Shown here: positions 1 through 5,892 of the stretch, piece after piece
Layout of the letters: every line of letters starts with the position of its first letter
Position numbering within the stretch: the first letter of the stretch is position 1
Assembly: GCA_030050125.1 (NCBI GenBank)
Contig: JASIJN010000528.1
Location: 1-7,595, forward strand
From: Streptosporangiaceae bacterium
GTDB taxonomy: Bacteria; Actinomycetota; Actinomycetes; Streptosporangiales; Streptosporangiaceae
Length of the DNA: 7,595 nucleotides
Direction of reading: 5' to 3'
Notes under the pieces: generated by a model
What the model was told of the DNA's origin: nothing
The model's database searches: none
Seen by the model: only the letters and a program-made list of their open reading frames with translations
Made by a program: the position numbers and the translations under genes

Positions 1-794
1 TCGGCGAGGTAGCCGAGCTGGGCCCGCACCGACAGCTCGGCGAACGGCCACAGCGCGCGGTCCACGTCGACGTACACCCGGGCCACGATGTCGGGGATGG
101 TCCGGCAGCCCGCGTCCAGCGCGGCCTCGATCTCGGCCAGCCGCTCGGCCCGGTGCTCGATGTAGTAGTCGAGCGTCGCGACAGGGTCGGCGAGCAGCGG
201 CCCGTGCCCGGGCAGCAGCGCCCGCAGGCTGCCGCCGCCCGCCAGCGTCCGGAGCCGGTCCAGCGAGGTCAGGTAGTCGCCGAGGTTGCCGTCGCCCGCG
301 ATCACCGTGGTGCCCCGCCCGAGCACGGTGTCGCCGGTCAGCAGCGCCGAGTCGGCTTCGAGCAGCAGGCACACCGAGTCCGCGGTGTGCCCGGGGGTCT
401 CGATCACCACCAGCTCGCAGCCGCCCGCCCGCACCGCGTCGCCCGGCCCGAGCGTCTCGGCGGCGCCGAGCCGGTGCGCCGGGTCGACGGCCAGGACCGG
501 CGCCCCTGTGAGCTCGGCCAGCCGCCGCGCACCCGCCGAGTGATCCAGGTGACCGTGGGTGAGCACTATCTTCTCGATGCGCTGGCCCGCCTCCTCGGCG
601 GCCGCGCGCACCCGGTTCAGGTGTCCCTCGTCGTCCGGCCCCGGGTCGACGACGATCGCCGCGGCCGCGCCGGGCTCCGCGACCAGCCAGGTGTTGGTGC
701 CGTCCAGCGTCATCAGCGAAGGATTGGGGGCCAGGACGCAGCGAGCGCGGTCGGTGCCGCTCCCGTCGATCACGGTGCTTCCTGGCTCGCTCAC
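1..794 (-). CDS. MBL-fold metallo-hydrolase, LACTB2-like (partial, 3' end cut by window)
   Basis: Translating the minus strand from GTG at 794 gives 264 residues, open to the left edge. The metallo-beta-lactamase metal site is intact: THGHLDH at 79-85 (H80, H82, D84, H85), H136 in PGHTADS, D155 in LTGDT and H197 in LPGHG. Residues from about 215 on (EIEAALDAG, then IPDIVARVY) look like the C-terminal winged-helix region of LACTB2-type hydrolases, so probably little is missing. Related proteins include RNases and thioesterases; the substrate cannot be read here. From memory it corresponds to Rv3677c. It is the last visible gene of a leftward run, 31 bases after the NUDIX stop. AGGA lies 6 bases before GTG 794, but the same spacing also serves an in-frame GTG at 773, so the start is uncertain by 7 residues. 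Family is confident, function is not. Confidence 0.9.
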   Translation of the reverse strand, partial: MSEPGSTVIDGSGTDRARCVLAPNPSLMTLDGTNTWLVAEPGAAAAIVVDPGPDDEGHLNRVRAAAEEAGQRIEKIVLTHGHLDHSAGARRLAELTGAPVLAVDPAHRLGAAETLGPGDAVRAGGCELVVIETPGHTADSVCLLLEADSALLTGDTVLGRGTTVIAGDGNLGDYLTSLDRLRTLAGGGSLRALLPGHGPLLADPVATLDYYIEHRAERLAEIEAALDAGCRTIPDIVARVYVDVDRALWPFAELSVRAQLGYLA

Positions 795-834
795 AGCGGT
801 TCCTGGCTCGCTCGCCCCGGCTCGCTCACAGCGG
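779..834. repeat. Short direct repeats at the NUDIX/MBL junction
   Basis: The 16-mer GGCTCGCTCACAGCGG occurs exactly at 784-799 and 819-834, 35 bases apart. A third partial copy lies between them: TTCCTGGCTCGCTC at 779-792 and 800-813. Read on the minus strand, each 16-mer contains CTGTGAGC. In the first copy this carries the NUDIX stop; in the second it carries the MBL start. The 35-base offset is not a multiple of three, so only the second copy is in the MBL frame. This looks like a small tandem duplication. Confidence 0.85.
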
Positions 835-1668
835 ATACTCCAGCTCCGCCGGGAGCGTCAGCCAGACCGCCCCCTCGGCCACGCTTGCCTCCGGCAGCAC
901 CGGCCTGACCTGGCGCGGCGCGAGCGCGGCGGCCACGTCCCGGCAGGCGGCCAGCTCAGCCAGGGTCACCGCGGTCGGCGGCCACAGCACGATCTCCCGG
1001 CGGTGCCCCATGGCGATCGCGTCCTCGGGACGCACCCAGGCCACCTCGGCCGCCTCGCCGCCGACGTCCCGGGTGCGCTGCTGCTCCGGCAGCGCGGCGG
1101 CGAAGAACCGGGCGTCGAAGCGGCGCTCCTCGATCACCGGGGTGATCCACCGGGACCAGGGCCGGAGCAGGTCCGACCGGAGCACCAGGCCGCGCCTGGC
1201 CAGCATCTCGGCCAGCGAGAGCGAGCGGTCCAGCAGGCTCCTGCGGTCCGCCTCCCAGTCGGCGCCCGTGGTGTCGGCCACGACCGAGTCCGCGGACGGC
1301 CCGGCCAGCAGCACGCCGGACTCCTCGAAGGTCTCCCTGATGGCAGCGCAGACCAGCGAGCGGGCCAGCTCGGGCGGCGCGTCGAAGATGTGCCCCCACT
1401 CGGCGGGTCCGGGTCCGGCCCAGGCGACCTGCTCATCGGCGTCCCTGGCGTCGACCGAGCCGCCGGGAAAGACGTAGGCGCCGGGGGCGAACGCCATCGA
1501 GGACTTGCGGCGCAGCATGTAGACCTCGAGGCCGGCCGGCGAGAGGGCCGGGCGCAGCAGCATGACCGTGGCCGCGTCCCGCGGCTGCGCCGGAGCCCGG
1601 TCCCCGGCGAGGATCTCGAGAGCCTGCTGGCCGAGCTGGCCACGGCCGCCGATCCGGATCGCGCCCAC
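826..1668 (-). CDS. NUDIX hydrolase with an insertion in the Nudix box (NUDT19-like)
   Basis: This 280-residue protein contains VFPGG at 66-70 and RETFEESG at 111-118, the two halves of a Nudix box, with E112, E115 and E116 expected to bind the catalytic metal. The canonical box has 13 residues between its first Gly and the REUXEEXGU half; here there are 40 (71-110). As I recall, NUDT19-type CoA diphosphatases have an insertion at this place. The likely reaction is hydrolysis of a nucleoside diphosphate-X substrate, perhaps an acyl-CoA or a damaged nucleotide, but the sequence does not decide this. GTG 1668 is the first possible start because a TGA immediately precedes it; there is no clear Shine-Dalgarno. 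It follows the RidA-like stop by 14 bases, suggesting coupled translation. The next Met (36) would remove the first strand, so GTG 1668 is preferred. Confidence 0.88.
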   Translation of the reverse strand: MGAIRIGGRGQLGQQALEILAGDRAPAQPRDAATVMLLRPALSPAGLEVYMLRRKSSMAFAPGAYVFPGGSVDARDADEQVAWAGPGPAEWGHIFDAPPELARSLVCAAIRETFEESGVLLAGPSADSVVADTTGADWEADRRSLLDRSLSLAEMLARRGLVLRSDLLRPWSRWITPVIEERRFDARFFAAALPEQQRTRDVGGEAAEVAWVRPEDAIAMGHRREIVLWPPTAVTLAELAACRDVAAALAPRQVRPVLPEASVAEGAVWLTLPAELEYPL

Positions 1669-1682
1669 TCAGTGCGTCCCGC

Positions 1683-2171
1683 TCAAATGTCTCGAACCTC
1701 GGCGATCAGCTCCACCTCGACCGGTGCGTCCAGCGGCAGCACGGCCATCCCGACCGCGCTGCGCGCGTGCCTGCCCGCCTCACCGAAGATCTCGATCAGC
1801 AGCTCGCTGGCGCCGTTGACGACCTGGGCCTGCTGGGTGAAGCCCGGCGCGCTGGCCACGAACCCGGTGACCTTGACGATGCGCCGGACCGCGGCGAGCC
1901 CGCCGGTCACCGACACGACGGCGGCCAGCGCGTTGAGGGCGCAGGTCCGCGCGAGCGCGCTCGCCTCGACGACGCCGACATCGGCGCCGACCTTGCCGGT
2001 GGCCAGCAGCTGCCCTTCGACCACCGGCACCTGGCCCGACGTGTACACGTAGTCGCCGGTCCGCACGGCAGGCACGTAGGCGGCCAGGGGCCGCGCCACC
2101 TTCGGCAGGGTCAGGCCGATCGCCGCCAGCCTGGCCTCGGGCGAGCCCTCCGGCGGTTCGTCGAGGCTCAT
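1683..2171 (-). CDS. RidA-family (YjgF/YER057c/UK114) protein
   Basis: This 162-residue protein spans one YjgF/RidA domain (about 24-160). Hallmarks are YVYTSGQVP (43-49 holds the conserved SGQ-P core) and HARSAVGMAVLPL, where R137 aligns with the catalytic Arg of E. coli RidA (Arg105). E154 in VEVELIAEV aligns with the conserved Glu near the end of the family. RidA enzymes hydrolyse reactive enamines and imines such as 2-aminoacrylate, releasing the keto acid and ammonia in the cytoplasm. Keeping the Arg favours real activity, but actinobacterial Rid subgroups vary in substrate. It is longer than the usual ~130 residues because of an extra N-terminal segment (1-23). ATG 2171 overlaps the upstream DUF4177 stop as ATGA. 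Reading further upstream in this frame crosses the DUF4177 gene and is rejected. From memory it is the Rv3678c equivalent. Confidence 0.92.
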   Translation of the reverse strand: MSLDEPPEGSPEARLAAIGLTLPKVARPLAAYVPAVRTGDYVYTSGQVPVVEGQLLATGKVGADVGVVEASALARTCALNALAAVVSVTGGLAAVRRIVKVTGFVASAPGFTQQAQVVNGASELLIEIFGEAGRHARSAVGMAVLPLDAPVEVELIAEVRDI

Positions 2172-2323
2172 GTCCGTTCCCGCTTCATGTAGGCGACGAG
2201 CTGCTCGGGATTCGGCCCGGGGATGACCGTCACGAGCTCCCATCCGTCCTCGCCCCAGTTGTCCAGGATCTGCTTGGTCGCGTGCACCAGCAGCGGAACC
2301 GTCGCGTACTCCCACTTCGCCAT
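2168..2323 (-). CDS. Small DUF4177-type protein, 51 aa
   Basis: The minus strand encodes 51 residues beginning MAKWEYATVPLLVHATKQ and containing NWGEDGWELVTVIPGP (22-37). The W-E-Y start and GWELV core are typical of the DUF4177 family, and I recall a nearly identical small protein at this place in Streptomyces. Its function is unknown. It has no signal peptide or membrane segment and probably folds as a small alpha/beta unit. It is the first gene of the leftward run; its stop overlaps the RidA-like start by 4 bases, so the two are almost certainly co-translated. No Shine-Dalgarno precedes the ATG, but TATGGT lies 6 bases upstream, as expected of a leaderless transcript. An alternative is distal readthrough from the SPFH gene 83 bases upstream. 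Reality of the gene is well supported by family resemblance. Confidence 0.9.
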   Translation of the reverse strand: MAKWEYATVPLLVHATKQILDNWGEDGWELVTVIPGPNPEQLVAYMKRERT

Positions 2324-2329
2324 AGGCAG

Positions 2330-2335
2330 ACCATA
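2330..2335 (-). promoter_or_regulatory. Candidate -10 element for a leaderless DUF4177-RidA-NUDIX-MBL transcript
   Basis: On the minus strand TATGGT fits the actinobacterial TANNNT -10 pattern. Six bases (CTGCCT) separate it from the ATG at 2323, which would place the transcription start at or next to the start codon. No convincing -35 is visible and no ribosome binding site precedes the ATG. Support is positional only. Confidence 0.4.
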
Positions 2336-2341
2336 GCCGGA

Positions 2342-2365
2342 TCACGGCCTGACGGGCGGCCGTGA
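2342..2365 (-). terminator. Stem-loop after the SPFH gene, possible terminator
   Basis: TCACGGCC (2342-2349) pairs perfectly with GGCCGTGA (2358-2365) around an 8-base loop. It lies 41 bases beyond the SPFH stop and just upstream of the DUF4177 -10 candidate, so it could separate the two transcription units. There is no U tract after it on the minus strand, which weakens the call, though actinobacterial terminators often lack one. Confidence 0.4.
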
Positions 2366-2375
2366 ACTCCAAAGG

Positions 2376-2425
2376 CGTCCGAGTCCGCCCGGTGCTCGCG
2401 AGGGCCTCAGCCGTCCGAGTCCGCC
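2376..2425. repeat. 14-base direct repeat straddling the SPFH stop codon
   Basis: CGTCCGAGTCCGCC occurs at 2376-2389 and 2412-2425, exactly 36 bases apart. The right-hand copy encodes the end of the SPFH protein (residues ADSD before the final Gly). The left-hand copy lies beyond the stop in the same reading frame, so it would encode ADSD again if the TGA at 2407-2409 were read through. Confidence 0.7.
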
Positions 2426-3453
2426 GGGGCGTCCTCGGGCGCGGCGGGCGCTTTCCGCACGGGCTCGGCCCGGGTGTCCGTGGCATGGCCGTCCGCGGAG
2501 ATCGCGGTGGCCTCGGGTGCGGCGTCCGTCGCTACCTTGTCGAGCCCGGTGTCCGCACCTGGCAGCTCGGGGATCTCGGGCACGTCGGGGATGGACAGCG
2601 GCGCCCCGCTCTCGATCTGCGCCTCCTCCTTCTGCACGTCGTCGCCGCCGAAGTCGGCCAGCGATCCCGGCCCGCCCTCCTTGGGCTCGGCGGTGCCACT
2701 GAACTTGTCGAAGAACCGGAGCAGCTCGACGGGCACCGGCATGACCAGGGTGCTGTTGCGCTCCGCCGCGACCTCGACCACGGTCTGCAACAGCCGTAGC
2801 TGCAGTGCCGCGGGATCGCGCGCCATGACGTTGGCCGCCGCGGCCAGGCGCTTGGAGGCCTGGTATTCGCCGTCCGCTGTGATGATCCTCGCGCGACGTT
2901 CGCGTTCTGCTTCTGCCTGGCGCGACATAGACCGCTTCATGCCCTCGGGCAGGGAAACGTCCTTGATCTCCACCCGCTCGACCCGGATGCCCCATGGGCC
3001 CTCGGTCGGCTCGTCGATGATCCGGCGCAGCTCCCGGTTCACGGTGTCGCGCTCGGCGAGCAGCTGGTCCATCTCGGACTGGCCGATGATCGAGCGCAGC
3101 GAGGTCTGCGCCTGCTGGGAGATCGCGAACATGTAGTTCTGGACGTTGATGGTCGCCTTGATCGGGTCGACGACCCGGAAGTACACGACCGCGTCCACCC
3201 GGACGCTGACGTTGTCCCGGGTGATGCCCTCCTGCGCCGGGACCGCCATCGCGACGATCTGCATGTTGACCTTCTGCATGCGATCGCCGATCGGCGAGAT
3301 CAGCGTCAGGCCCGGGCCGCGCGTCCCGGGCAGCACCCGGCCCCAGCGGTAGATGATGCCCTGCTCATACTGCTGCACGATCTTGAACGAGCGGGCGGCC
3401 AGTATCGCCGCGATGACGAATACCACGATGATGATCGGTATAACGACGTCCAT
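2407..3453 (-). CDS. SPFH/stomatin-like (slipin) membrane protein
   Basis: This 348-residue protein starts with an N-terminal membrane segment (about 2-20, I/V/A-rich) followed by an SPFH/Band 7 domain (about 22-240) with family landmarks QQYEQGIIYRWGRV, GPGLTLISPIGD, and the coiled-coil-prone EAERERRARIITADGE (181-196). Such proteins oligomerise on the inner face of the membrane and organise microdomains. Residues 255-348 form a tail rich in Asp, Glu, Pro and Ala, predicted disordered, longer than I expect for a simple slipin. No NfeD partner gene is adjacent, although prokaryotic slipins often have one; it could lie elsewhere. ATG 3453 is chosen because GGAGAAGAGG sits 7 bases upstream and the hydrophobic segment then begins directly; the 14-residue upstream extension is very basic and lacks support. 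It is a monocistronic candidate, divergent from the ATPase pair. Confidence 0.92.
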   Translation of the reverse strand: MDVVIPIIIVVFVIAAILAARSFKIVQQYEQGIIYRWGRVLPGTRGPGLTLISPIGDRMQKVNMQIVAMAVPAQEGITRDNVSVRVDAVVYFRVVDPIKATINVQNYMFAISQQAQTSLRSIIGQSEMDQLLAERDTVNRELRRIIDEPTEGPWGIRVERVEIKDVSLPEGMKRSMSRQAEAERERRARIITADGEYQASKRLAAAANVMARDPAALQLRLLQTVVEVAAERNSTLVMPVPVELLRFFDKFSGTAEPKEGGPGSLADFGGDDVQKEEAQIESGAPLSIPDVPEIPELPGADTGLDKVATDAAPEATAISADGHATDTRAEPVRKAPAAPEDAPADSDG

Positions 3454-3498
3454 CACCACACCTCTTCTCCGGTCATGGTCACGCCGTACTCTCATCCC

Positions 3499-3504
3499 AG
3501 CCTA
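3499..3504 (-). promoter_or_regulatory. Candidate -10 element for the SPFH gene
   Basis: TAGGCT on the minus strand fits TANNNT and lies about 45 bases before the SPFH ATG, leaving room for a short leader that includes the Shine-Dalgarno. The -35 region (about 3522-3528) has no recognisable consensus. A GTGAC pentamer (3505-3509) abuts it. Confidence 0.3.
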
Positions 3505-3562
3505 GTGACATTTGGGTCCCGGCGGCACCGTGGCTGAAGTGACGTAGGCCGGTAGCGCATCG

Positions 3563-3577
3563 CCGGCCGGCCGGCCG
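3563..3577. repeat. CCGG tetranucleotide run in the divergent SPFH/ATPase gap
   Basis: CCGG is repeated three times plus a partial fourth unit (CCGGCCGGCCGGCCG). The run is self-complementary and could fold back or slip in replication. It lies between the two divergent promoters candidates; no function is evident. Confidence 0.6.
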
Positions 3578-3617
3578 ACACGCGGGCCATCCGGGGTGCC
3601 CGGTGCGCCGGCCCGGA

Positions 3618-3623
3618 TAGCCT
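3618..3623 (+). promoter_or_regulatory. Candidate -10 element for a leaderless ATPase-pair transcript
   Basis: TAGCCT fits TANNNT. Seven bases (CCAAGGG) separate it from GTG 3631, so transcription would begin at or very near the start codon. The AAGGGG run touches the GTG and is too close to act as a normal ribosome binding site, which supports the leaderless reading. No -35 consensus is visible. Confidence 0.42.
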
Positions 3624-3630
3624 CCAAGGG

Positions 3631-4644
3631 GTGAGCACACGGGACACGGACTGGGACGGCGTTCGACTGCACGTCGTCACCGGTAAGGGCGGCACCGGCA
3701 AGACAACGGTCGCCGGTGCCCTGGCGCTCGCGCTCGCCTCCGGCGGGAGGCGGGTGCTGCTGATCGAGGTGGAGGGCCGCCAGGGGATCGCGCAGGTCTT
3801 CGACTGCCCCCCGCTGCCCTACGAGGAACGCAAGATCGCGGTGGCCCCGCCGAGCGCCACGCAGCCGGGCGGAGAGGTGTACGCGCTGGTGGCCGACCCG
3901 GAGTCGGCCCTGCTCGAGTACCTCGAGATGTTCTACAACCTGCGGCACGCGGGCAAGGCACTGACCAGGGTTGGCGTGATGGACTTCGCCACCACGATCG
4001 CCCCGGGGCTGCGTGACGTGTTGCTGACCGGGAAGGCGGCGGAGGCCGTCCGGAGGAAGAAGGCGGGCCGGCCGGTCTATGACGCCGTGGTCATGGACGC
4101 CCCGCCCACCGGCCGGATCGGCCGGTTCCTCAACGTCACCTCCGAGGTGTCCGGGCTGGCCCGGGTTGGCCCGATCCGCACCCACGCCGACACGGTGCAG
4201 AAGGTGATCCGCTCCCCGGAGACCGCCGTGCACTTCGTCAGCACGCTGGAGGAGATGCCGGTTCAGGAGGTCTTGGACGGCATCGCCGAGCTGCGCGGGC
4301 TGCCGGGCGGGGGGATCCAGGTCGGCGGGATCATGGTCAACATGGTCCGGCCGACCGAGCTGCCGCTCAGCCAGCTCCGCGAGGTGGCGGCCGGGTCGGT
4401 CGACGAGCACGAGCTCGCGCTCGGGCTGAAGGCCGCCGGGCTCGACGACAGCGTCCGGCTGGCCAGCGACCTCGCGGCCGAGCTCACCGAGCAGGCGGTG
4501 GCGGCCGTCGGCCAGGACCTGGAGCGGAGCAGGCTGGCCGAGCCCGGCCAGCCGTGCTATGACCTGCCGATGATCACCGACGGCATGGACCTCGGCGGGC
4601 TGTACCAGCTGGCGGCCGCGCTGCGGGAGCAAGGGGCGGCATGA
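3631..4644 (+). CDS. ArsA/Get3-like ATPase, subunit 1 (Rv3679-type)
   Basis: This 337-residue cytoplasmic P-loop ATPase has the deviant Walker A TGKGGTGKTT (17-26) with signature K19 and catalytic-loop K24. VMDAPPTGR (154-162) holds the Walker B/switch II Asp (D156). IMVNM (234-238) has the Asn of the adenine-contacting loop. In Get3 and ArsA the switch I motif is a TDPA; here it reads EVEGRQG, so the catalytic Asp is replaced by Glu (E48) and the Pro-Ala is lost. There is no CXXC, so no Get3-type zinc dimer. The C-terminal part (about 245-337) is alpha-helical and poorly conserved. The stop overlaps the start of the second ATPase gene as ATGA. Arsenite pumping is unlikely: no ArsB, ArsR or metal-binding Cys set is present. 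The mycobacterial homologues have, as I recall, been described as Get3-like. GTG 3631 is the first plausible start. Confidence 0.92.
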   Translation: MSTRDTDWDGVRLHVVTGKGGTGKTTVAGALALALASGGRRVLLIEVEGRQGIAQVFDCPPLPYEERKIAVAPPSATQPGGEVYALVADPESALLEYLEMFYNLRHAGKALTRVGVMDFATTIAPGLRDVLLTGKAAEAVRRKKAGRPVYDAVVMDAPPTGRIGRFLNVTSEVSGLARVGPIRTHADTVQKVIRSPETAVHFVSTLEEMPVQEVLDGIAELRGLPGGGIQVGGIMVNMVRPTELPLSQLREVAAGSVDEHELALGLKAAGLDDSVRLASDLAAELTEQAVAAVGQDLERSRLAEPGQPCYDLPMITDGMDLGGLYQLAAALREQGAA

Positions 4645-5825
4645 GCGAGCTGGGGCACACCCTGATGAGCGAGGTCACCACGCCGCCGCGGCTCGACCTC
4701 GACCGGCTGATCGATGACCGCCGCACCCGGGTCATCGTCTGCTGCGGGTCCGGCGGCGTCGGCAAGACCACCACCGCCGCCGCCATCGGGCTGCGCGCGG
4801 CGGAGCGCGGCAGACACGTGGTGGTGCTCACCGTCGACCCGGCTCGAAGGCTGGCCCAGTCGATGGGCCTGACCTCCCTGGACAACACGCCGCGGCCGGT
4901 CCCGTTCCCCGACCGTGGCGACGGAACGCCCGGGGGGAGCCTGCACGCGATGATGCTCGACATGAAGCGGACCTTCGACGAGATCGTCGAGGCCCACGCC
5001 GACCCGGACCGCGCGGCCCAGATCCTGGCCAACCCGTTTTACCAGTCGCTGTCGTCCGGCTTCTCCGGCACCCAGGAGTACATGGCCATGGAGAAGCTCG
5101 GCCAGCTGCGCCGGGCAGACGAATGGGACCTCATCGTGGTGGACACCCCGCCCAGCCGGTCCGCGCTCGACTTCCTCGACGCACCGCAGCGGCTGGGCCG
5201 GTTCCTCGATGGCCGGCTGATCCGGCTGCTGGTCGTCCCGGCCAAGGTGGGCGGCCGCGCGTACCTGAAGGTGCTGAACGCGGGCTTCGGCATGGTCACC
5301 GGGGTGCTGACCAAGGTGCTCGGCGCCCAGGTGCTCAAGGACGTGCAGACGTTTGTGTCGGCACTGGACACGATGTTCGGCGGGTTCCGGGAGCGAGCCG
5401 ACTACACCTACCGGCTGCTGCGCGCGCCCGGCACCGCGTTCCTGGTCATCGCGGCGCCGGAACCGGACGCGCTGCGCGAGGCCTCGTATTTCGTCGAGCG
5501 CCTCGCCGAGGAGGGCATGCCGCTGGCGGGCCTGATCCTCAACCGGGTGCACCGCTCGCCCGCCGGCCGGCTCTCGGCCGCCCGCAGCCTGGCCGCGGCG
5601 GAGACCCTCGCCGCCGACGGGCAGGCGGCGGCGACGCACACGCTGACCATCGCCGCCCTGCGACTGCACGCGGAGCGCATGCAGATGTCCGCGACCGAGC
5701 GGCGGTTCGCCCAGCACTTCACGACCGCGCATCCGCATGTGCCCGTGGCCGAGGTGCCCGCGCAGCCCGACGACGTGCATGATCTGGCCGGGCTTGGCGC
5801 GGTGGGAGACAGCTTCGCCAGCTGA
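4641..5825 (+). CDS. ArsA/Get3-like ATPase, subunit 2 (Rv3680-type)
   Basis: This 394-residue protein has a P-loop GSGGVGKTT (36-44) in which K42 is kept but the signature Lys is Ser37. Switch I is intact: LTVDPARRLAQSMG with D66. Walker B/switch II is VVDTPPSRSALDFLD (D168). AGLILNR (296-302) carries the Asn of the adenine loop (N301). Residues about 190-250 form a hydrophobic helical insertion (for example LLVVP, VLNAGFGMVTGVLTKVLG), placed where Get3 has its client-binding alpha subdomain, so binding of hydrophobic segments is possible. No CXXC is present. It overlaps subunit 1 by 4 bases and ends 65 bases from the convergent wblA stop. ATG 4641 is preferred because of the overlap and AAGGGG just upstream; an in-frame ATG at 4665 is an alternative. 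With subunit 1 it probably forms a heterodimer (inference). Confidence 0.93.
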   Translation: MSELGHTLMSEVTTPPRLDLDRLIDDRRTRVIVCCGSGGVGKTTTAAAIGLRAAERGRHVVVLTVDPARRLAQSMGLTSLDNTPRPVPFPDRGDGTPGGSLHAMMLDMKRTFDEIVEAHADPDRAAQILANPFYQSLSSGFSGTQEYMAMEKLGQLRRADEWDLIVVDTPPSRSALDFLDAPQRLGRFLDGRLIRLLVVPAKVGGRAYLKVLNAGFGMVTGVLTKVLGAQVLKDVQTFVSALDTMFGGFRERADYTYRLLRAPGTAFLVIAAPEPDALREASYFVERLAEEGMPLAGLILNRVHRSPAGRLSAARSLAAAETLAADGQAAATHTLTIAALRLHAERMQMSATERRFAQHFTTAHPHVPVAEVPAQPDDVHDLAGLGAVGDSFAS

Positions 5826-5844
5826 TTCGCTAGCCGCTGATGAT

Positions 5845-5870
5845 GGCCCGCGGCGACGGTGGCGCGGGCC
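5845..5870. terminator. GC-rich hairpin between convergent ATPase and wblA genes
   Basis: GGCCCGCG (5845-5852) and CGCGGGCC (5863-5870) form a perfect 8-pair stem around a 10-base loop, midway between the two converging stop codons. It could act on both strands. No T tract follows on either strand, so it would be a non-canonical or Rho-assisted terminator. Confidence 0.6.
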
Positions 5871-5874
5871 GGGC

Positions 5875-5892
5875 GATCACGAACTTGTGATC
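5875..5892. terminator. Second hairpin, overlapping the wblA stop codon
   Basis: GATCAC (5875-5880) and GTGATC (5887-5892) form a 6-pair stem; an inner G-T and A-T pair can extend it, leaving a very small loop. The right arm includes two bases of the wblA TGA. It could assist termination or protect the wblA 3' end. Confidence 0.45.

Noticed and set aside
153..2192. Long plus-strand open frames opposite the MBL, NUDIX and RidA genes (for example 559-2052)
   Set aside because: They are Arg/Pro/Gly/Ala-rich, match no family I know, and lie opposite genes with intact motifs; typical GC-rich antisense shadows.
2172..2486. N-terminal extension of the RidA-like protein up to 2486
   Set aside because: It would run across the DUF4177 gene and the SPFH 3' end; ATG 2171 overlaps the DUF4177 stop and begins a plausible RidA N-terminus.
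3454..3495. Fourteen-residue upstream extension of the SPFH protein
   Set aside because: Strongly basic, no Shine-Dalgarno, and it would overlap the good ribosome binding site for ATG 3453.
3502..5780. Long minus-strand frames of about 376 and 407 codons opposite the ATPase pair
   Set aside because: The plus strand carries clear ATPase motifs throughout; the antisense products are low-complexity and have no recognisable domain.
3631..5825. True arsenite pump ATPase genes
   Set aside because: No arsB, arsR or arsD neighbour and no conserved metal-binding Cys triad; gene order instead matches the Get3-like pair of other actinobacteria.
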